Positions 7,824 to 15,464 of a stretch of DNA of 21,263 nucleotides are shown here, one piece after another (position 1 is the first letter of the stretch; each line of letters opens with the position of its first letter). The notes below the pieces were generated by a model. It had not been told where the DNA came from. It did not search any database and worked only from the letters and a program-made list of their open reading frames with translations. The translations under genes and the position numbers were made by a program. The stretch is from Lachnospiraceae bacterium (GTDB lineage: Bacteria > Bacillota > Clostridia > Lachnospirales > Lachnospiraceae), in assembly GCA_014804225.1 (NCBI GenBank), contig JAAVAF010000048.1, forward strand, positions 7,980-29,242. The letters are read 5' to 3'.

Positions 7824-8621
7824 TTATTCGGCGCCTGACACCGTAATAATGATATTTTCAGGCGATATCTCCGTCTTTCTCTGTACGATGTCTATAATCT
7901 GTGCTGTCTGTGCGTCCGTAAGGCTTGCCGCTTCAATCATCACGTCCGCCACACCGCCGCTGATACTTACGACCGTCTGTGTATACCCCTTTGCCTCAAG
8001 AAGAAGCTGCGCATCCGACTCTTTCTGTGCCGTCTCTGTAAGCGTGATCATGCTGTTTACCGCTTCCTGCTTTGCATCTTCCGTAAGGCTGTCATTATTA
8101 ATGATCTCTAACAGTGTCTCCTTATTCTGCGCTCTTGTCTGTTCTTTTAAAAGCTTCGCCCCTGCAAGGGTTGAAACACCCGATGCGCTTGTAAACACTG
8201 CCTCCCCGGGAATTTCCTGTTCAATGACATTGACATCTGCTGCATCGGCGTTTGATGCGAGCACACCATGACCGTCCAAACTATCATCAGCTGTAAGTCC
8301 TGTTTCCATATTGCTGCTCAGATAATTGTCCGTGATACTTACATCATCGCTGTCAAGGCTTAAAATATCCCCGTTTGCATCTGTAAGCTGCGCATATTCC
8401 GAATAGTCAGAAATTGTCCCATCCGTATCTTCCCTGAGTGATATGGCATACATATCCTCGTCTGAAATCTCATATGTAAGTTCGCTGCCGCTGCCGTCTA
8501 CGGAGATAAAATCCTCCTCGCCGATCTTTGTGCCTGCAAAGTTTAAATACCCTGCAACCGCAATCATAACCGCCAGCGCCGTAATCATAATCTGGTTTTT
8601 TCTTAATATTTTTTTCACCAA
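7824..8621 (-). CDS. spoIIIAH: Stage III sporulation protein AH
   Basis: SpoIIIAH is the mother-cell part of the SpoIIIAH–SpoIIQ channel that joins the engulfing mother cell to the forespore. The product is about 265 residues, with one membrane segment at 10–27, a long acidic spacer (35–150), and a C-terminal ring-building-type domain (about 157–265) rich in Ala, Glu and Thr and ending IIITVSGAE. Family members carry this YscJ/FliF-like fold. It is longer than the roughly 218-residue Bacillus subtilis protein, the extra length being in the spacer. The start is TTG (8619–8621) or the adjacent GTG (8616–8618); AAGGAAGG lies upstream and the TTG spacing is better. It is the last gene of the operon, 73 nt after spoIIIAG, and that gap holds a possible extra SigE-like promoter. 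Confidence 0.88.
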   Translation of the reverse strand: MVKKILRKNQIMITALAVMIAVAGYLNFAGTKIGEEDFISVDGSGSELTYEISDEDMYAISLREDTDGTISDYSEYAQLTDANGDILSLDSDDVSITDNYLSSNMETGLTADDSLDGHGVLASNADAADVNVIEQEIPGEAVFTSASGVSTLAGAKLLKEQTRAQNKETLLEIINNDSLTEDAKQEAVNSMITLTETAQKESDAQLLLEAKGYTQTVVSISGGVADVMIEAASLTDAQTAQIIDIVQRKTEISPENIIITVSGAE

Positions 8622-8655
8622 ACCATATCCTTCCTTGTTTCTCTTTGCTATTTAT

Positions 8656-8684
8656 ATAGTATTCAGCACCCCACGCCAATATAC
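8656..8684 (-). promoter_or_regulatory. Possible internal SigE-like promoter before spoIIIAH
   Basis: On the minus strand GTATATT (8678–8684) matches the SigE –35 pattern, followed after 14 nt by AATACTAT (8656–8663), which differs from the –10 consensus CATACAAT at two positions. Spacing equals that of the operon's main SigE promoter. Tentative. Confidence 0.35.
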
Positions 8685-8694
8685 TTATTTTTTT

Positions 8695-9255
8695 TTAATT
8701 GATTACTTCCACCTTGTTTGCCTCAAGTCCATAAAGCGCCATAATCGTCCTGACAATCCCCACGCGCACATCATCACTGACATTCCCTTTCACCACAACC
8801 GCAACCCCTTCTATCTGCGGGCATACGGAGTTTTTTACAAACGGCACCTCCTGACCATACTCGTTGACTGTATAAACTGTCTCCTCTCCCCTTGCCTCTG
8901 CGTCAAGATTGATATCTTTCTCCACCTCGTGCTCCCATGAAGCATTTAAGTAAATCAATGCTTTGACCTCGTCAACGCCCGACACTCCCGACAAAAACGC
9001 CTCCAGTTCGGACTCCAGCGTTTTCTTATAATTTAGCAGGCTCGCCATCTCTGATAAGGATGCATTTTCCTCATTTGCACGATTTTCCGATGCAGTGGGT
9101 TCTCTCTGTTTTTGATAACTACTGTTATTCTTCCCACTATTCTCCGTAGGAAGCAAAATCACAAAAATCAGGATCCCACTCAAAAATAAAATCAACATGA
9201 TTTCCTTATTGGGACGCTGTCCGTTAAAAAGCTTATTCTTCAACCAATTTGGCAT
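8695..9255 (-). CDS. spoIIIAG: Stage III sporulation protein AG
   Basis: SpoIIIAG forms a large ring in the mother-cell side of the SpoIIIA–SpoIIQ feeding-tube complex. The product is 186 residues: a short cytoplasmic N-terminus, one membrane segment at about 18–36, a polar Asn/Glu/Ser-rich linker (37–70) and a ring-building domain at about 75–186 ending LYGLEANKVEVIN. I chose the ATG complementary to 9253–9255 because a run of seven G followed by AAGAAG lies directly upstream and because MPNWLKNKLFNG leads straight into the membrane segment. A longer in-frame extension inside spoIIIAF is not protein-like. The gene overlaps the end of spoIIIAF by 23 nt, indicating translational coupling. It is shorter than the Bacillus subtilis protein (about 229 residues). 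Confidence 0.88.
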   Translation of the reverse strand: MPNWLKNKLFNGQRPNKEIMLILFLSGILIFVILLPTENSGKNNSSYQKQREPTASENRANEENASLSEMASLLNYKKTLESELEAFLSGVSGVDEVKALIYLNASWEHEVEKDINLDAEARGEETVYTVNEYGQEVPFVKNSVCPQIEGVAVVVKGNVSDDVRVGIVRTIMALYGLEANKVEVIN

Positions 9256-9607
9256 CTTCTTCCCCCCCTTCACGCACCGCATCATATTGCTCATAAGCAC
9301 TTCCAAGGATCTTTTCATTCCATATCTGATCGGTATAATAAGAACTGCTCTCCCTGATTCGCTCCATATCAAGCAATCCCTGCCACTCATTCTCCCATTC
9401 GTCATAGATGCTCTGCGCCGATAGCATACTTTCCTCAAACCGGCTCACAAATAAAGAAATCACTCCACAGCACATACAAATTGTCAAAAAATAGGAAAAA
9501 AGCTTTAAATATCGTTGGTATACACTTCCTGCAGTAAACTGTAACAAACACTGAAAACAGATAACCGTATACACAAGCCGCCTTATTTCAAACGCCAACT
9601 GCTCCAT
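9233..9607 (-). CDS. spoIIIAF: Stage III sporulation protein AF (short form)
   Basis: The position between spoIIIAE and spoIIIAG and the two N-terminal membrane segments (about 12–28 and 35–54) identify this as SpoIIIAF, a membrane component of the SpoIIIA secretion-like complex. The product is 124 residues. Its tail after residue 55 is hydrophilic and acidic, rich in Glu, Tyr and Ser, ending EEDAKLVEE. Bacillus subtilis SpoIIIAF is about 206 residues with a C-terminal ring-building domain, and most of that domain seems absent here. I see no frameshift that would restore it: the stop overlaps the next gene's start cleanly. The ATG follows AAGGAAGGCGGATT. The identity rests mainly on operon position and topology. 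Confidence 0.8.
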   Translation of the reverse strand: MEQLAFEIRRLVYTVICFQCLLQFTAGSVYQRYLKLFSYFLTICMCCGVISLFVSRFEESMLSAQSIYDEWENEWQGLLDMERIRESSSYYTDQIWNEKILGSAYEQYDAVREGGEEDAKLVEE

Positions 9608-9632
9608 AATCCGCCTTCCTTTCTTCCATTTT

Positions 9633-9765
9633 GTTACTGTTCACTCCGTTCCAGTAACAGGTAAAAATCCATGCAAAATCACCTTCGGTGATGGATTTTT
9701 ACTTGACTCCGATATGTTTTCTTACGGAATTAGCAGTAAATGCTAATTCCTGCCTGAACAGTAAC
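9633..9765. repeat. Palindromic three-hairpin element inside the spoIIIA operon
   Basis: Terminal inverted repeats gttactgttc (9633–9642) and gaacagtaac (9756–9765) match perfectly. Inside are a 12-bp stem, gtaaaaatccat/atggatttttac (9661–9672 and 9691–9702), and a 10-bp stem, ggaattagca/tgctaattcc (9726–9735 and 9741–9750). The left repeat can instead pair with cagtaac at 9652–9658, so two folds exclude one another. The element fills nearly all of the 170-nt gap between spoIIIAE and spoIIIAF, the only large gap early in this otherwise overlapping operon. Confidence 0.8.
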
Positions 9766-9777
9766 CCCGTTTCCAAA

Positions 9778-10845
9778 TTATAAGGCACTGCTTGTAGCAT
9801 TCGTCACAGCTGCTATTGTTACAAAAAATAAAGTAGCAACCGTTATCAAAAGACGCAGCAGCATAAATCCCGCCTCCGAAATATAATGAACGCATTTTGT
9901 CATCTGCTTTTCCCCACAAATGCTGCCCAACGCACCACTGACCTTTATGATTGCAAGAAGAATAAACGCTCTCAAAACAGGTGCCGCAATCAACAGTACC
10001 AGAATCACAAGGATTAACACCCCCAGACTGCTCTTTACCGCAATCGCAGAAGCAAGTGTCACGCTCGAAACCGACTCTGCAATATCACCAATCCCCGGAA
10101 TAGCCCCCACGGTTTTTTGAATCACTGCCGTGTTTGCCTTATCCATTACGGGTGTTATTATAATTTGCAAAATGCTGCTGCCCGACAAAAACACGACCAT
10201 TCCCTTCATCACAAACTCCACTGTCTTTTTCATGATTTCCATAATGCCTTCAAAACGTCCCTCTCCCCAGATGCTTTCCACAACACCAAGCATCACATAG
10301 CCCTCCACAACAGCAGTGAGCGATGAGGCGACGATTCCCTCAATCAGGCATAAGAAACCAAGGAGCAGCTTGTAAAAAATAAGCGCTGTAAGTCCCGATC
10401 CTGCCGCCGCAATACAAATCATATAAGAAGGCAGCATTATTTTTAAAAACTCAATCATTTGCGCCATCGCATCATTCACAATGCCAAGCACGTCTTTAAA
10501 TGCATTGACCAGCACCAAAAGCTCACAGATCACAAAAAATGTCCGCGCCGCGTGCGCCGCGCCTTCATTTTTAAATGCCGCCATAAAACTGTTTACAACA
10601 GCCGCAGCGATAAACAACACAAGAATTGACACAAACAGGCTTTTCCATCCCGCCGTCATGTCCAGTATGCACGATTTTATGTACTGCCAAAACAAATCCG
10701 GCTCCAGTGCCCAGTTTCCCTTCAGCACGTCCTCCATAAAGCTCATTGAACTTACATTTTGCTGCGGTAAAAGCTCATCTAAGAGCCTGTCAACCATGCC
10801 CAAATCCGGCAGAATATCCTGCCATAAACTGATTTCCTCACTCAT
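9778..10845 (-). CDS. spoIIIAE: Stage III sporulation protein AE
   Basis: SpoIIIAE is a polytopic membrane protein of the mother-cell SpoIIIA complex needed for forespore gene expression after engulfment. The product is 355 residues: a soluble N-terminal 65 residues, then membrane segments at about 66–90, 103–120, 138–172 (paired), 208–232, 272–305 (paired) and 326–348, separated by a conserved-looking loop, VGAIPGIGDIAESVSSVTLA. The start ATG overlaps the stop of spoIIIAD as ATGA, with GAGGAAAT upstream. It is shorter than the Bacillus protein (about 399 residues), and I see no N-terminal signal peptide: it opens MSEEISLWQDILPDL. Either lineages differ or the signal was lost. The stop is followed immediately by the palindromic element. 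Confidence 0.92.
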   Translation of the reverse strand: MSEEISLWQDILPDLGMVDRLLDELLPQQNVSSMSFMEDVLKGNWALEPDLFWQYIKSCILDMTAGWKSLFVSILVLFIAAAVVNSFMAAFKNEGAAHAARTFFVICELLVLVNAFKDVLGIVNDAMAQMIEFLKIMLPSYMICIAAAGSGLTALIFYKLLLGFLCLIEGIVASSLTAVVEGYVMLGVVESIWGEGRFEGIMEIMKKTVEFVMKGMVVFLSGSSILQIIITPVMDKANTAVIQKTVGAIPGIGDIAESVSSVTLASAIAVKSSLGVLILVILVLLIAAPVLRAFILLAIIKVSGALGSICGEKQMTKCVHYISEAGFMLLRLLITVATLFFVTIAAVTNATSSAL

Positions 10846-11222
10846 CGCATTATTTCCTCAAGCATTTCTATCATCATTTTAATCACCGGAAGTCCCGCCA
10901 CCATAATTGCCATCTTTCCAAAAAGCTCAATGTGATTTGCAAGCGCGGAATGTCCCGCGTCCTTGCTAAGACTCGCAGCAAAATCACACACATACGTAAT
11001 TCCCACGAGTTTCAACAACAGTTTTAAATACGTAATATTTTCACGAATAAATCCCTCAAAGCTCTCCAACTCTTCCGCAACACCGCCAATCACAAGCATC
11101 ACACGTATTGCGATAAAAAATCCCACAACCATGATAATGAACGACGCATACTCCGGCTTGTCTTTCTTGACAATAATAGCGGCAAAAAGCCCTGCAATTG
11201 CAAGCACACATATTTGCAGCAT
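10842..11222 (-). CDS. spoIIIAD: Stage III sporulation protein AD
   Basis: SpoIIIAD is a small membrane protein of the SpoIIIA complex. The 126-residue product has membrane segments at about 3–17, 28–46, 65–85 and 103–120 and the typical stretch LVGITYVCDFAASLSKDAG. Length is close to the roughly 133-residue Bacillus protein. The ATG (11220–11222) follows a run of six G at good spacing. It ends in a 4-nt overlap with spoIIIAE and starts 12 nt after spoIIIAC, with which it shares similarity in the family. Confidence 0.93.
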   Translation of the reverse strand: MLQICVLAIAGLFAAIIVKKDKPEYASFIIMVVGFFIAIRVMLVIGGVAEELESFEGFIRENITYLKLLLKLVGITYVCDFAASLSKDAGHSALANHIELFGKMAIMVAGLPVIKMMIEMLEEIMR

Positions 11223-11234
11223 CTTATCCCCCCA

Positions 11235-11429
11235 TTATAATCCGAATAAATCCTGTATCATGTTAAAAAGCTCATATATGTATGGAACAATCCATGAAAG
11301 CACCAGAACAAGTCCTGCAAGGCTTATGAGAAATGCGTGCTCCTCTCTGCCGCTGTGCTTTAGTACCTGTCCTAAAATCGTAATCAATATCCCTACCGCC
11401 GCTATCTTAAAAATCAGACTTACTTCCAT
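11235..11429 (-). CDS. spoIIIAC: Stage III sporulation protein AC
   Basis: This 64-residue protein has two membrane helices (about 5–23 and 32–55), with the conserved connecting segment GQVLKHSGREEHAFLISLAG between them. Length and pattern match SpoIIIAC (about 68 residues in Bacillus), a small membrane part of the SpoIIIA complex. The ATG follows GGAGATAAGAG. It lies between spoIIIAB and spoIIIAD in the invariant order. Confidence 0.94.
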   Translation of the reverse strand: MEVSLIFKIAAVGILITILGQVLKHSGREEHAFLISLAGLVLVLSWIVPYIYELFNMIQDLFGL

Positions 11430-11464
11430 CTCTTATCTCCAATTCATATAATCTAAGGTTTCCT

Positions 11465-11983
11465 TCACATAAACAGTACAATACATAAAACTCCTGTAAG
11501 TGCACTCAAAGCATTAATTAATCTGCTATCCTCTCTCATCTTCACACTAAGCGCTGTTATTTTTTCGTCAAGCTCGCGTTCAAACAGGCGAAAGCGCTCG
11601 ATCTGCATCTTGTCCCCCTCGCAACCAAAACATGCACCCATACGCTCCATATAATAAAACGCTTCCTTTGGCATCACATCTTTTGTAAGCTGCACAAGAT
11701 TTTCACTCCATATCTCAGAAAGCGTTTTCCCACTTCTTGCGTCCAGCTGCGCCGATGTTGCTGTCAAAAACGCGGTATACGGCTCCCCCATGCGCTCCGC
11801 AGCAATCTGTAAAATCTCCGCAATCGGTCTGTGCAGATATGTAATCTCGCCGATGATATAAAGCAGCAGCTCCTTTTGCTTTTTTAAATGGGAAATCTCA
11901 CTGCCAAGGTCACCGCACAGTGCAAGTCCAAATCCTACCGCCCCTGTCATGATACAAGTTCCTGCAACAAGCTTCTGCCACAT
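11465..11983 (-). CDS. spoIIIAB: Stage III sporulation protein AB
   Basis: SpoIIIAB resembles the inner-membrane platform proteins of type II secretion (GspF-like) and probably works with the SpoIIIAA ATPase. The 172-residue product has an N-terminal membrane segment (about 5–23), a helical cytoplasmic domain with LLYIIGEITYLHRPIAEIL, and a C-terminal membrane segment (about 155–171). Length matches the family. Its ATG (11981–11983) lies inside the 3' end of spoIIIAA, a 37-nt overlap, behind GGGGTGAGG. The family's usual N-terminus aligns with this start, so I prefer it over the later internal methionine. Confidence 0.92.
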   Translation of the reverse strand: MWQKLVAGTCIMTGAVGFGLALCGDLGSEISHLKKQKELLLYIIGEITYLHRPIAEILQIAAERMGEPYTAFLTATSAQLDARSGKTLSEIWSENLVQLTKDVMPKEAFYYMERMGACFGCEGDKMQIERFRLFERELDEKITALSVKMREDSRLINALSALTGVLCIVLFM

Positions 11984-12876
11984 ATCCTCACCCCTTCCCT
12001 GTCAAATATCTCAAAATACCGCACATATTTCTCGTCTGCGGACAAAATTAAAAGCCTGTGAAAGAGCTTTAATCGAATGATTTCGGCAAGCTGCGCATTT
12101 TGCATCACATCCTCAAGAGAACCTCCATGTGCCGTTGCAAGCACTGCGCATCCGCTTACTCCCGCATGAATAATTGCCGCAGCATCGCTTTCTTTTCCAA
12201 TCTCGTCGATTGCAATCACACGCGATGAAAACGTCCGCACAAGTATGGATATCCCATGTGTTTTATCTCCACCCGTTATCACGTCTGTACGCTCCCCACA
12301 GTCGAGTGTCGCGCTCCCCCTGTATGCTCCCGCAAGCTCTCCCCGCTCATCGATCACGCCCACACTGCACCCACAAAATCCGCACTCTCCGTTGGACACA
12401 ATACGTATGATATCCCGCAAAAGCGTTGTCTTTCCAATACCTGGAGGCGATATAATCAACGTATTGAACGGTTGTCCTCTGCTGTCCGCATCATATAGAT
12501 ACTTTACAACACTTGCCGCAATCCCTTTCTTCTCGTGCGCAATTCGGATATTCATATAACGGATATATTTCACAAGATATCCATCGTTTGTCTTGACTAA
12601 CTCCCCTGTTATGCCAATTCGGTGCCCGCCCTCGACAGCAAGATACCCCTGTTTGCGCTCCTCGTCATAGGCATATACCGAATCGTGGCACAAATAGCGA
12701 AAGATATCTTCAAGCTCTCCCTCTCCATACACAAACGGAAGTCCTATCTCACGCTCTGCAAGCACCCGAACTCTTTTCCCGACTCTTATTCGAATTTCCT
12801 TCACGCTGCTACTGTCCAAACCAACGTTTAGCCAGTCCCGTCTTAACCGCTCCGGAAAAAATTGTATCAGTTCCAA
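11947..12876 (-). CDS. spoIIIAA: Stage III sporulation protein AA, secretion-type ATPase
   Basis: SpoIIIAA is the cytoplasmic ATPase of the SpoIIIA complex, related to type II/IV secretion ATPases. The 309-residue product carries Walker A SPPGIGKTT (about 143–151), Walker B VIAIDEIG (220–227) and the segment GVIDERGELAGAYRG, characteristic of this family. Length matches the family. The start is a TTG (12874–12876), not ATG: AAGGTGGTGAGGG sits just upstream and no in-frame ATG or GTG fits. A weak start codon could limit ATPase amount. It is the first gene of the eight-gene operon, directly behind a SigE-type promoter. Confidence 0.95.
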   Translation of the reverse strand: MELIQFFPERLRRDWLNVGLDSSSVKEIRIRVGKRVRVLAEREIGLPFVYGEGELEDIFRYLCHDSVYAYDEERKQGYLAVEGGHRIGITGELVKTNDGYLVKYIRYMNIRIAHEKKGIAASVVKYLYDADSRGQPFNTLIISPPGIGKTTLLRDIIRIVSNGECGFCGCSVGVIDERGELAGAYRGSATLDCGERTDVITGGDKTHGISILVRTFSSRVIAIDEIGKESDAAAIIHAGVSGCAVLATAHGGSLEDVMQNAQLAEIIRLKLFHRLLILSADEKYVRYFEIFDREGVRICGRSLLQELVS

Positions 12877-12902
12877 ACCCTCACCACCTTTGTCCTTATC
12901 TC

Positions 12903-12931
12903 AATATATGTCCACCTTTTCGGAATTATAC
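12903..12931 (-). promoter_or_regulatory. SigE-type promoter of the spoIIIA operon
   Basis: The minus strand has GTATAAT (12925–12931), fitting the SigE –35 pattern GHATANT, a 14-nt spacer and CATATATT (12903–12910), close to the –10 consensus CATACAAT. The –10 ends about 27 nt before the spoIIIAA start. This matches the known mother-cell control of spoIIIA. Confidence 0.8.
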
Positions 12932-12935
12932 ACAC

Positions 12936-12970
12936 AAAAAAAGGATACAGTTGCATTCGCTCCTGTATCC
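12936..12970 (-). terminator. Rho-independent terminator before spoIIIA
   Basis: A perfect 8-bp stem, GGATACAG/CTGTATCC (12963–12970 with 12943–12950), a 12-nt loop and a run of seven T on the minus strand. It ends the 54-residue gene, and probably the pnp transcript, isolating vegetative transcription from the sporulation operon. Confidence 0.9.
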
Positions 12971-12985
12971 CGCGTTCTCTTTTCT

Positions 12986-13150
12986 TTATTTCGGCCATGC
13001 TGTCTGTTTTTCGCGATTCTCATGTGCCTTGTCTCGCATATGGTTTAATCTCGCAACGATGTACGCAATCTGTTCATCCTGCTTATCCATCTGCTGTTTC
13101 AAAGCGCTTACTTCCTCCAACAGCTTGTCCAGTTTTTCGTCCTGACTCAT
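12986..13150 (-). CDS. 54-residue coiled-coil protein
   Basis: The frame runs from the ATG complementary to 13148–13150 to a TAA at 12986–12988. AAAGGGAG lies 8 nt upstream, and a terminator follows 16 nt after the stop. The product begins MSQDEKLDKLLEEVSALKQQ and shows clear heptads (Leu, Val, Ile at a/d positions) over residues 5–40, then a basic tail ending AWPK. This is a small soluble coiled coil, perhaps an oligomerisation or adaptor peptide. It sits 66 nt after pnp with no terminator between, so it may be co-transcribed with pnp, though a weak TTGCTG–TATGCT pair lies in the gap. I do not recognise a family; a gene is well supported by the start and stop signals. Confidence 0.75.
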   Translation of the reverse strand: MSQDEKLDKLLEEVSALKQQMDKQDEQIAYIVARLNHMRDKAHENREKQTAWPK

Positions 13151-13216
13151 AAATTTTCTCCCTTTCCTGTCAATTCAGCATATTGTAACATCTCTTTCCA
13201 GCAAATAACTGTTATG

Positions 13217-15343
13217 TTAGTTCTGTGCAACATCTTTCATAGAGAAGCTGATTCTGCCCATCTTGTCTCTTCCAAGACAAACAACCGTTACTGTATCGCC
13301 AAGCGTCAGCACGTCCTCAACATGGTTGATTCTCTCTTTCGCAATCTTAGAGATATGAACCATGCCCTCTTTTCCTGGTGCAAACTCGATAAATGCGCCA
13401 AACTCCTTGATGCTGACTACTTTGCCCTTAAATATCTGACCCTCTTCAAAATCTGTTGTGATAATGTTAATCATTTCACAAGCCTTATCCATCATCGCCT
13501 GATCCGTTCCGCAGATGCTTACAAATCCTTCATCAGAAATATCAATCTTAACGCCTGTCTGGTCGATAATCGCGTTGATGGTCTTTCCTCTCTGACCAAC
13601 CACATCACCAATCTTTTCCGGATCGATCTTCGTCTGGATAATCTTCGGTGCATACTCGCCTACCGTAGGTCTCGGCTCTGCGATGCAAGGAAGCATAATC
13701 TCGTTCAGGATATACATTCTCGCATCTCTCGTCTTTGCAATCGCTTCCTCAACGATCGGTCTTGTCAGACCATGAATCTTGATATCCATCTGAATCGCTG
13801 TGATACCGTCCTTCGTTCCCGCTACCTTAAAGTCCATATCGCCAAAGAAGTCCTCAAGTCCCTGAATATCTGTCAATACAATATAATCATCATCCGTATC
13901 TCCTGTTACAAGACCGCATGAAATACCAGCTACCGGTTTCTTAATCGGCACACCTGCTGCCATCAGTGACATGGTAGATGCACAAATCGAACCCTGCGAA
14001 GTAGAACCGTTCGACTCGAACGTTTCCGATACGGTACGGATTGCATACGGGAACTCCTCTTCTGAAGGAATCACCGGCACAAGCGCCTTCTCCGCAAGCG
14101 CTCCATGTCCAATCTCACGACGTCCCGGTCCTCTTGAAGGCTTTGTTTCACCGACAGAGTAAGACGGGAAATTGTAGTGGTGCATATATCGCTTATTTGT
14201 CTCATTTTCATCAAGACCGTCAATGCGCTGAACCTCTGACAGCGGCGCAAGCGTCGTAACCGTACAAATCTGTGTCTGTCCACGTGTAAACATCGCAGAA
14301 CCGTGTACTCTCGGAATAATATCCGTTTCTGCCGCAAGCGGACGAATCTGTGTCACCTTTCTGCCGTCAGGACGCTTCTGATCCTTCAAAATCATCTTTC
14401 TGACAGTCTTTTTCTGGTACTGATAAATTGCCTCGCCAAGGATTGCAAGCCATTCCTCGTTATCGGCAAACGCTTCTTCAAGCTTTTCTGTAATCTTCTT
14501 GATATTTTCTTCTCTTACCTGCTTCTCGTCGGTAAATACAGCAACCTCCATCTCCTCAGGAGGAACGATTTCCTTGATCTTTGCGAACATCTCCTCAGGA
14601 ATCGCACAGCTTGTATATTCATGCTTTGCCTTTCCGACCTCTGCTACTATCTTGTTGATAAACGCAATCAGTGTCTGATTGATTTCGTGGCACTTATAAA
14701 TCGCCTCAATCATCTTATCCTCGGGAACCTCGTTTGCCCCCGCCTCAATCATAATCACCTTCTGACTTGTCGATGCAACGGTAAGCTGCATATCGCCGTT
14801 CTTCCACTGCTCCTGATTCGGATTAACCACGAACTCGCCGTCTACAAGACCCATCTGTGTCGTCGCACAAGGACCGTCAAACGGAATATCCGATATCGAA
14901 GTAACAATCGCCGAACCAATCATTGCCACCAGCTCCGGACGGCACTGCGGGTCAACGCTCATTACCATATTGTTTAATGTTACGTCATTTCTGTAATCCT
15001 TCGGGAATAAAGGACGCATCGGTCTGTCAATCACGCGGCTTGTCAAAACCGCATTCTCACTTGCCTTTCCCTCTCTTTTATTAAAGCCTCCGGGAATTTT
15101 ACCTACCGAATAAAGCTTCTCCTCATACTCCACAGAAAGCGGGAAAAAGTCAATCCCGTCTCTAGGCTTGTCCGATGCTGTTGCCGTACAAAGCACCGTC
15201 GTGTCACCATAATGCATCAGCGCCGCACCGTTTGCCTGCGCTGCCACTCTGCCGATATCTACAGTAAGCGTACGTCCTGCAAGCTCCATGCTGTACGCTT
15301 TATAGGACTTGTCTTTCTTTTCGCTAAATGTCATGTATTCCAT
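13217..15343 (-). CDS. pnp: Polyribonucleotide nucleotidyltransferase (PNPase)
   Basis: PNPase degrades RNA 3' to 5' phosphorolytically and takes part in mRNA turnover. The 708-residue product has the full architecture: first RNase PH-like domain (about 15–150), helical domain (about 240–320), and second RNase PH domain (about 325–550) with FFGDMDFKVAGT carrying the conserved Asp502/Asp504. A KH domain (about 568–630) has the GQRG loop (583–586), and an S1 domain (about 635–703) reads KGKVVSIKEFGAFIEF. Length is normal for the family. The start ATG follows AAAAGGAG at 7 nt. It lies about 155 nt downstream of rpsO, the usual bacterial order. The hairpin-rich leader (15380–15418) could permit autoregulation, as known for pnp elsewhere; that is inference. 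Confidence 0.98.
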   Translation of the reverse strand: MEYMTFSEKKDKSYKAYSMELAGRTLTVDIGRVAAQANGAALMHYGDTTVLCTATASDKPRDGIDFFPLSVEYEEKLYSVGKIPGGFNKREGKASENAVLTSRVIDRPMRPLFPKDYRNDVTLNNMVMSVDPQCRPELVAMIGSAIVTSISDIPFDGPCATTQMGLVDGEFVVNPNQEQWKNGDMQLTVASTSQKVIMIEAGANEVPEDKMIEAIYKCHEINQTLIAFINKIVAEVGKAKHEYTSCAIPEEMFAKIKEIVPPEEMEVAVFTDEKQVREENIKKITEKLEEAFADNEEWLAILGEAIYQYQKKTVRKMILKDQKRPDGRKVTQIRPLAAETDIIPRVHGSAMFTRGQTQICTVTTLAPLSEVQRIDGLDENETNKRYMHHYNFPSYSVGETKPSRGPGRREIGHGALAEKALVPVIPSEEEFPYAIRTVSETFESNGSTSQGSICASTMSLMAAGVPIKKPVAGISCGLVTGDTDDDYIVLTDIQGLEDFFGDMDFKVAGTKDGITAIQMDIKIHGLTRPIVEEAIAKTRDARMYILNEIMLPCIAEPRPTVGEYAPKIIQTKIDPEKIGDVVGQRGKTINAIIDQTGVKIDISDEGFVSICGTDQAMMDKACEMINIITTDFEEGQIFKGKVVSIKEFGAFIEFAPGKEGMVHISKIAKERINHVEDVLTLGDTVTVVCLGRDKMGRISFSMKDVAQN

Positions 15344-15379
15344 CGCATATCTCCTTTTCTCAACTGATGGTTAAATCGG

Positions 15380-15418
15380 GTAGGGAAGAATTTCTCCCTA
15401 CTCGTGCGCCTCCGGCAC
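15380..15418 (-). promoter_or_regulatory. Hairpins in the pnp leader
   Basis: Two stems precede pnp: GTAGGGA/TCCCTAC (15395–15401 with 15380–15386) and a GC-rich GTGC/GCAC hairpin (15404–15418). Neither has a T-run, so they look like leader structures rather than terminators. Some bacterial pnp leaders are processed at such stems for autoregulation; here that is only a suggestion. Confidence 0.4.
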
Positions 15419-15464
15419 GCCACTTTCGTGACAAATGCATCTGCGTCGGAGTGTGCATAAAAGA

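Noticed and set aside
9256..9438. Longer N-terminus of SpoIIIAG
   Set aside because: It lies inside spoIIIAF in another frame and is Arg-rich and unlike the family; a very strong ribosome binding site marks the later ATG.
13214..13921. 235-codon open frame on the plus strand
   Set aside because: Also antisense to pnp, with a Leu/Asn/Arg-rich composition typical of a shadow frame.
14303..14977. 224-codon open frame on the plus strand
   Set aside because: It is antisense to pnp and reflects that gene's codon use; no independent support.
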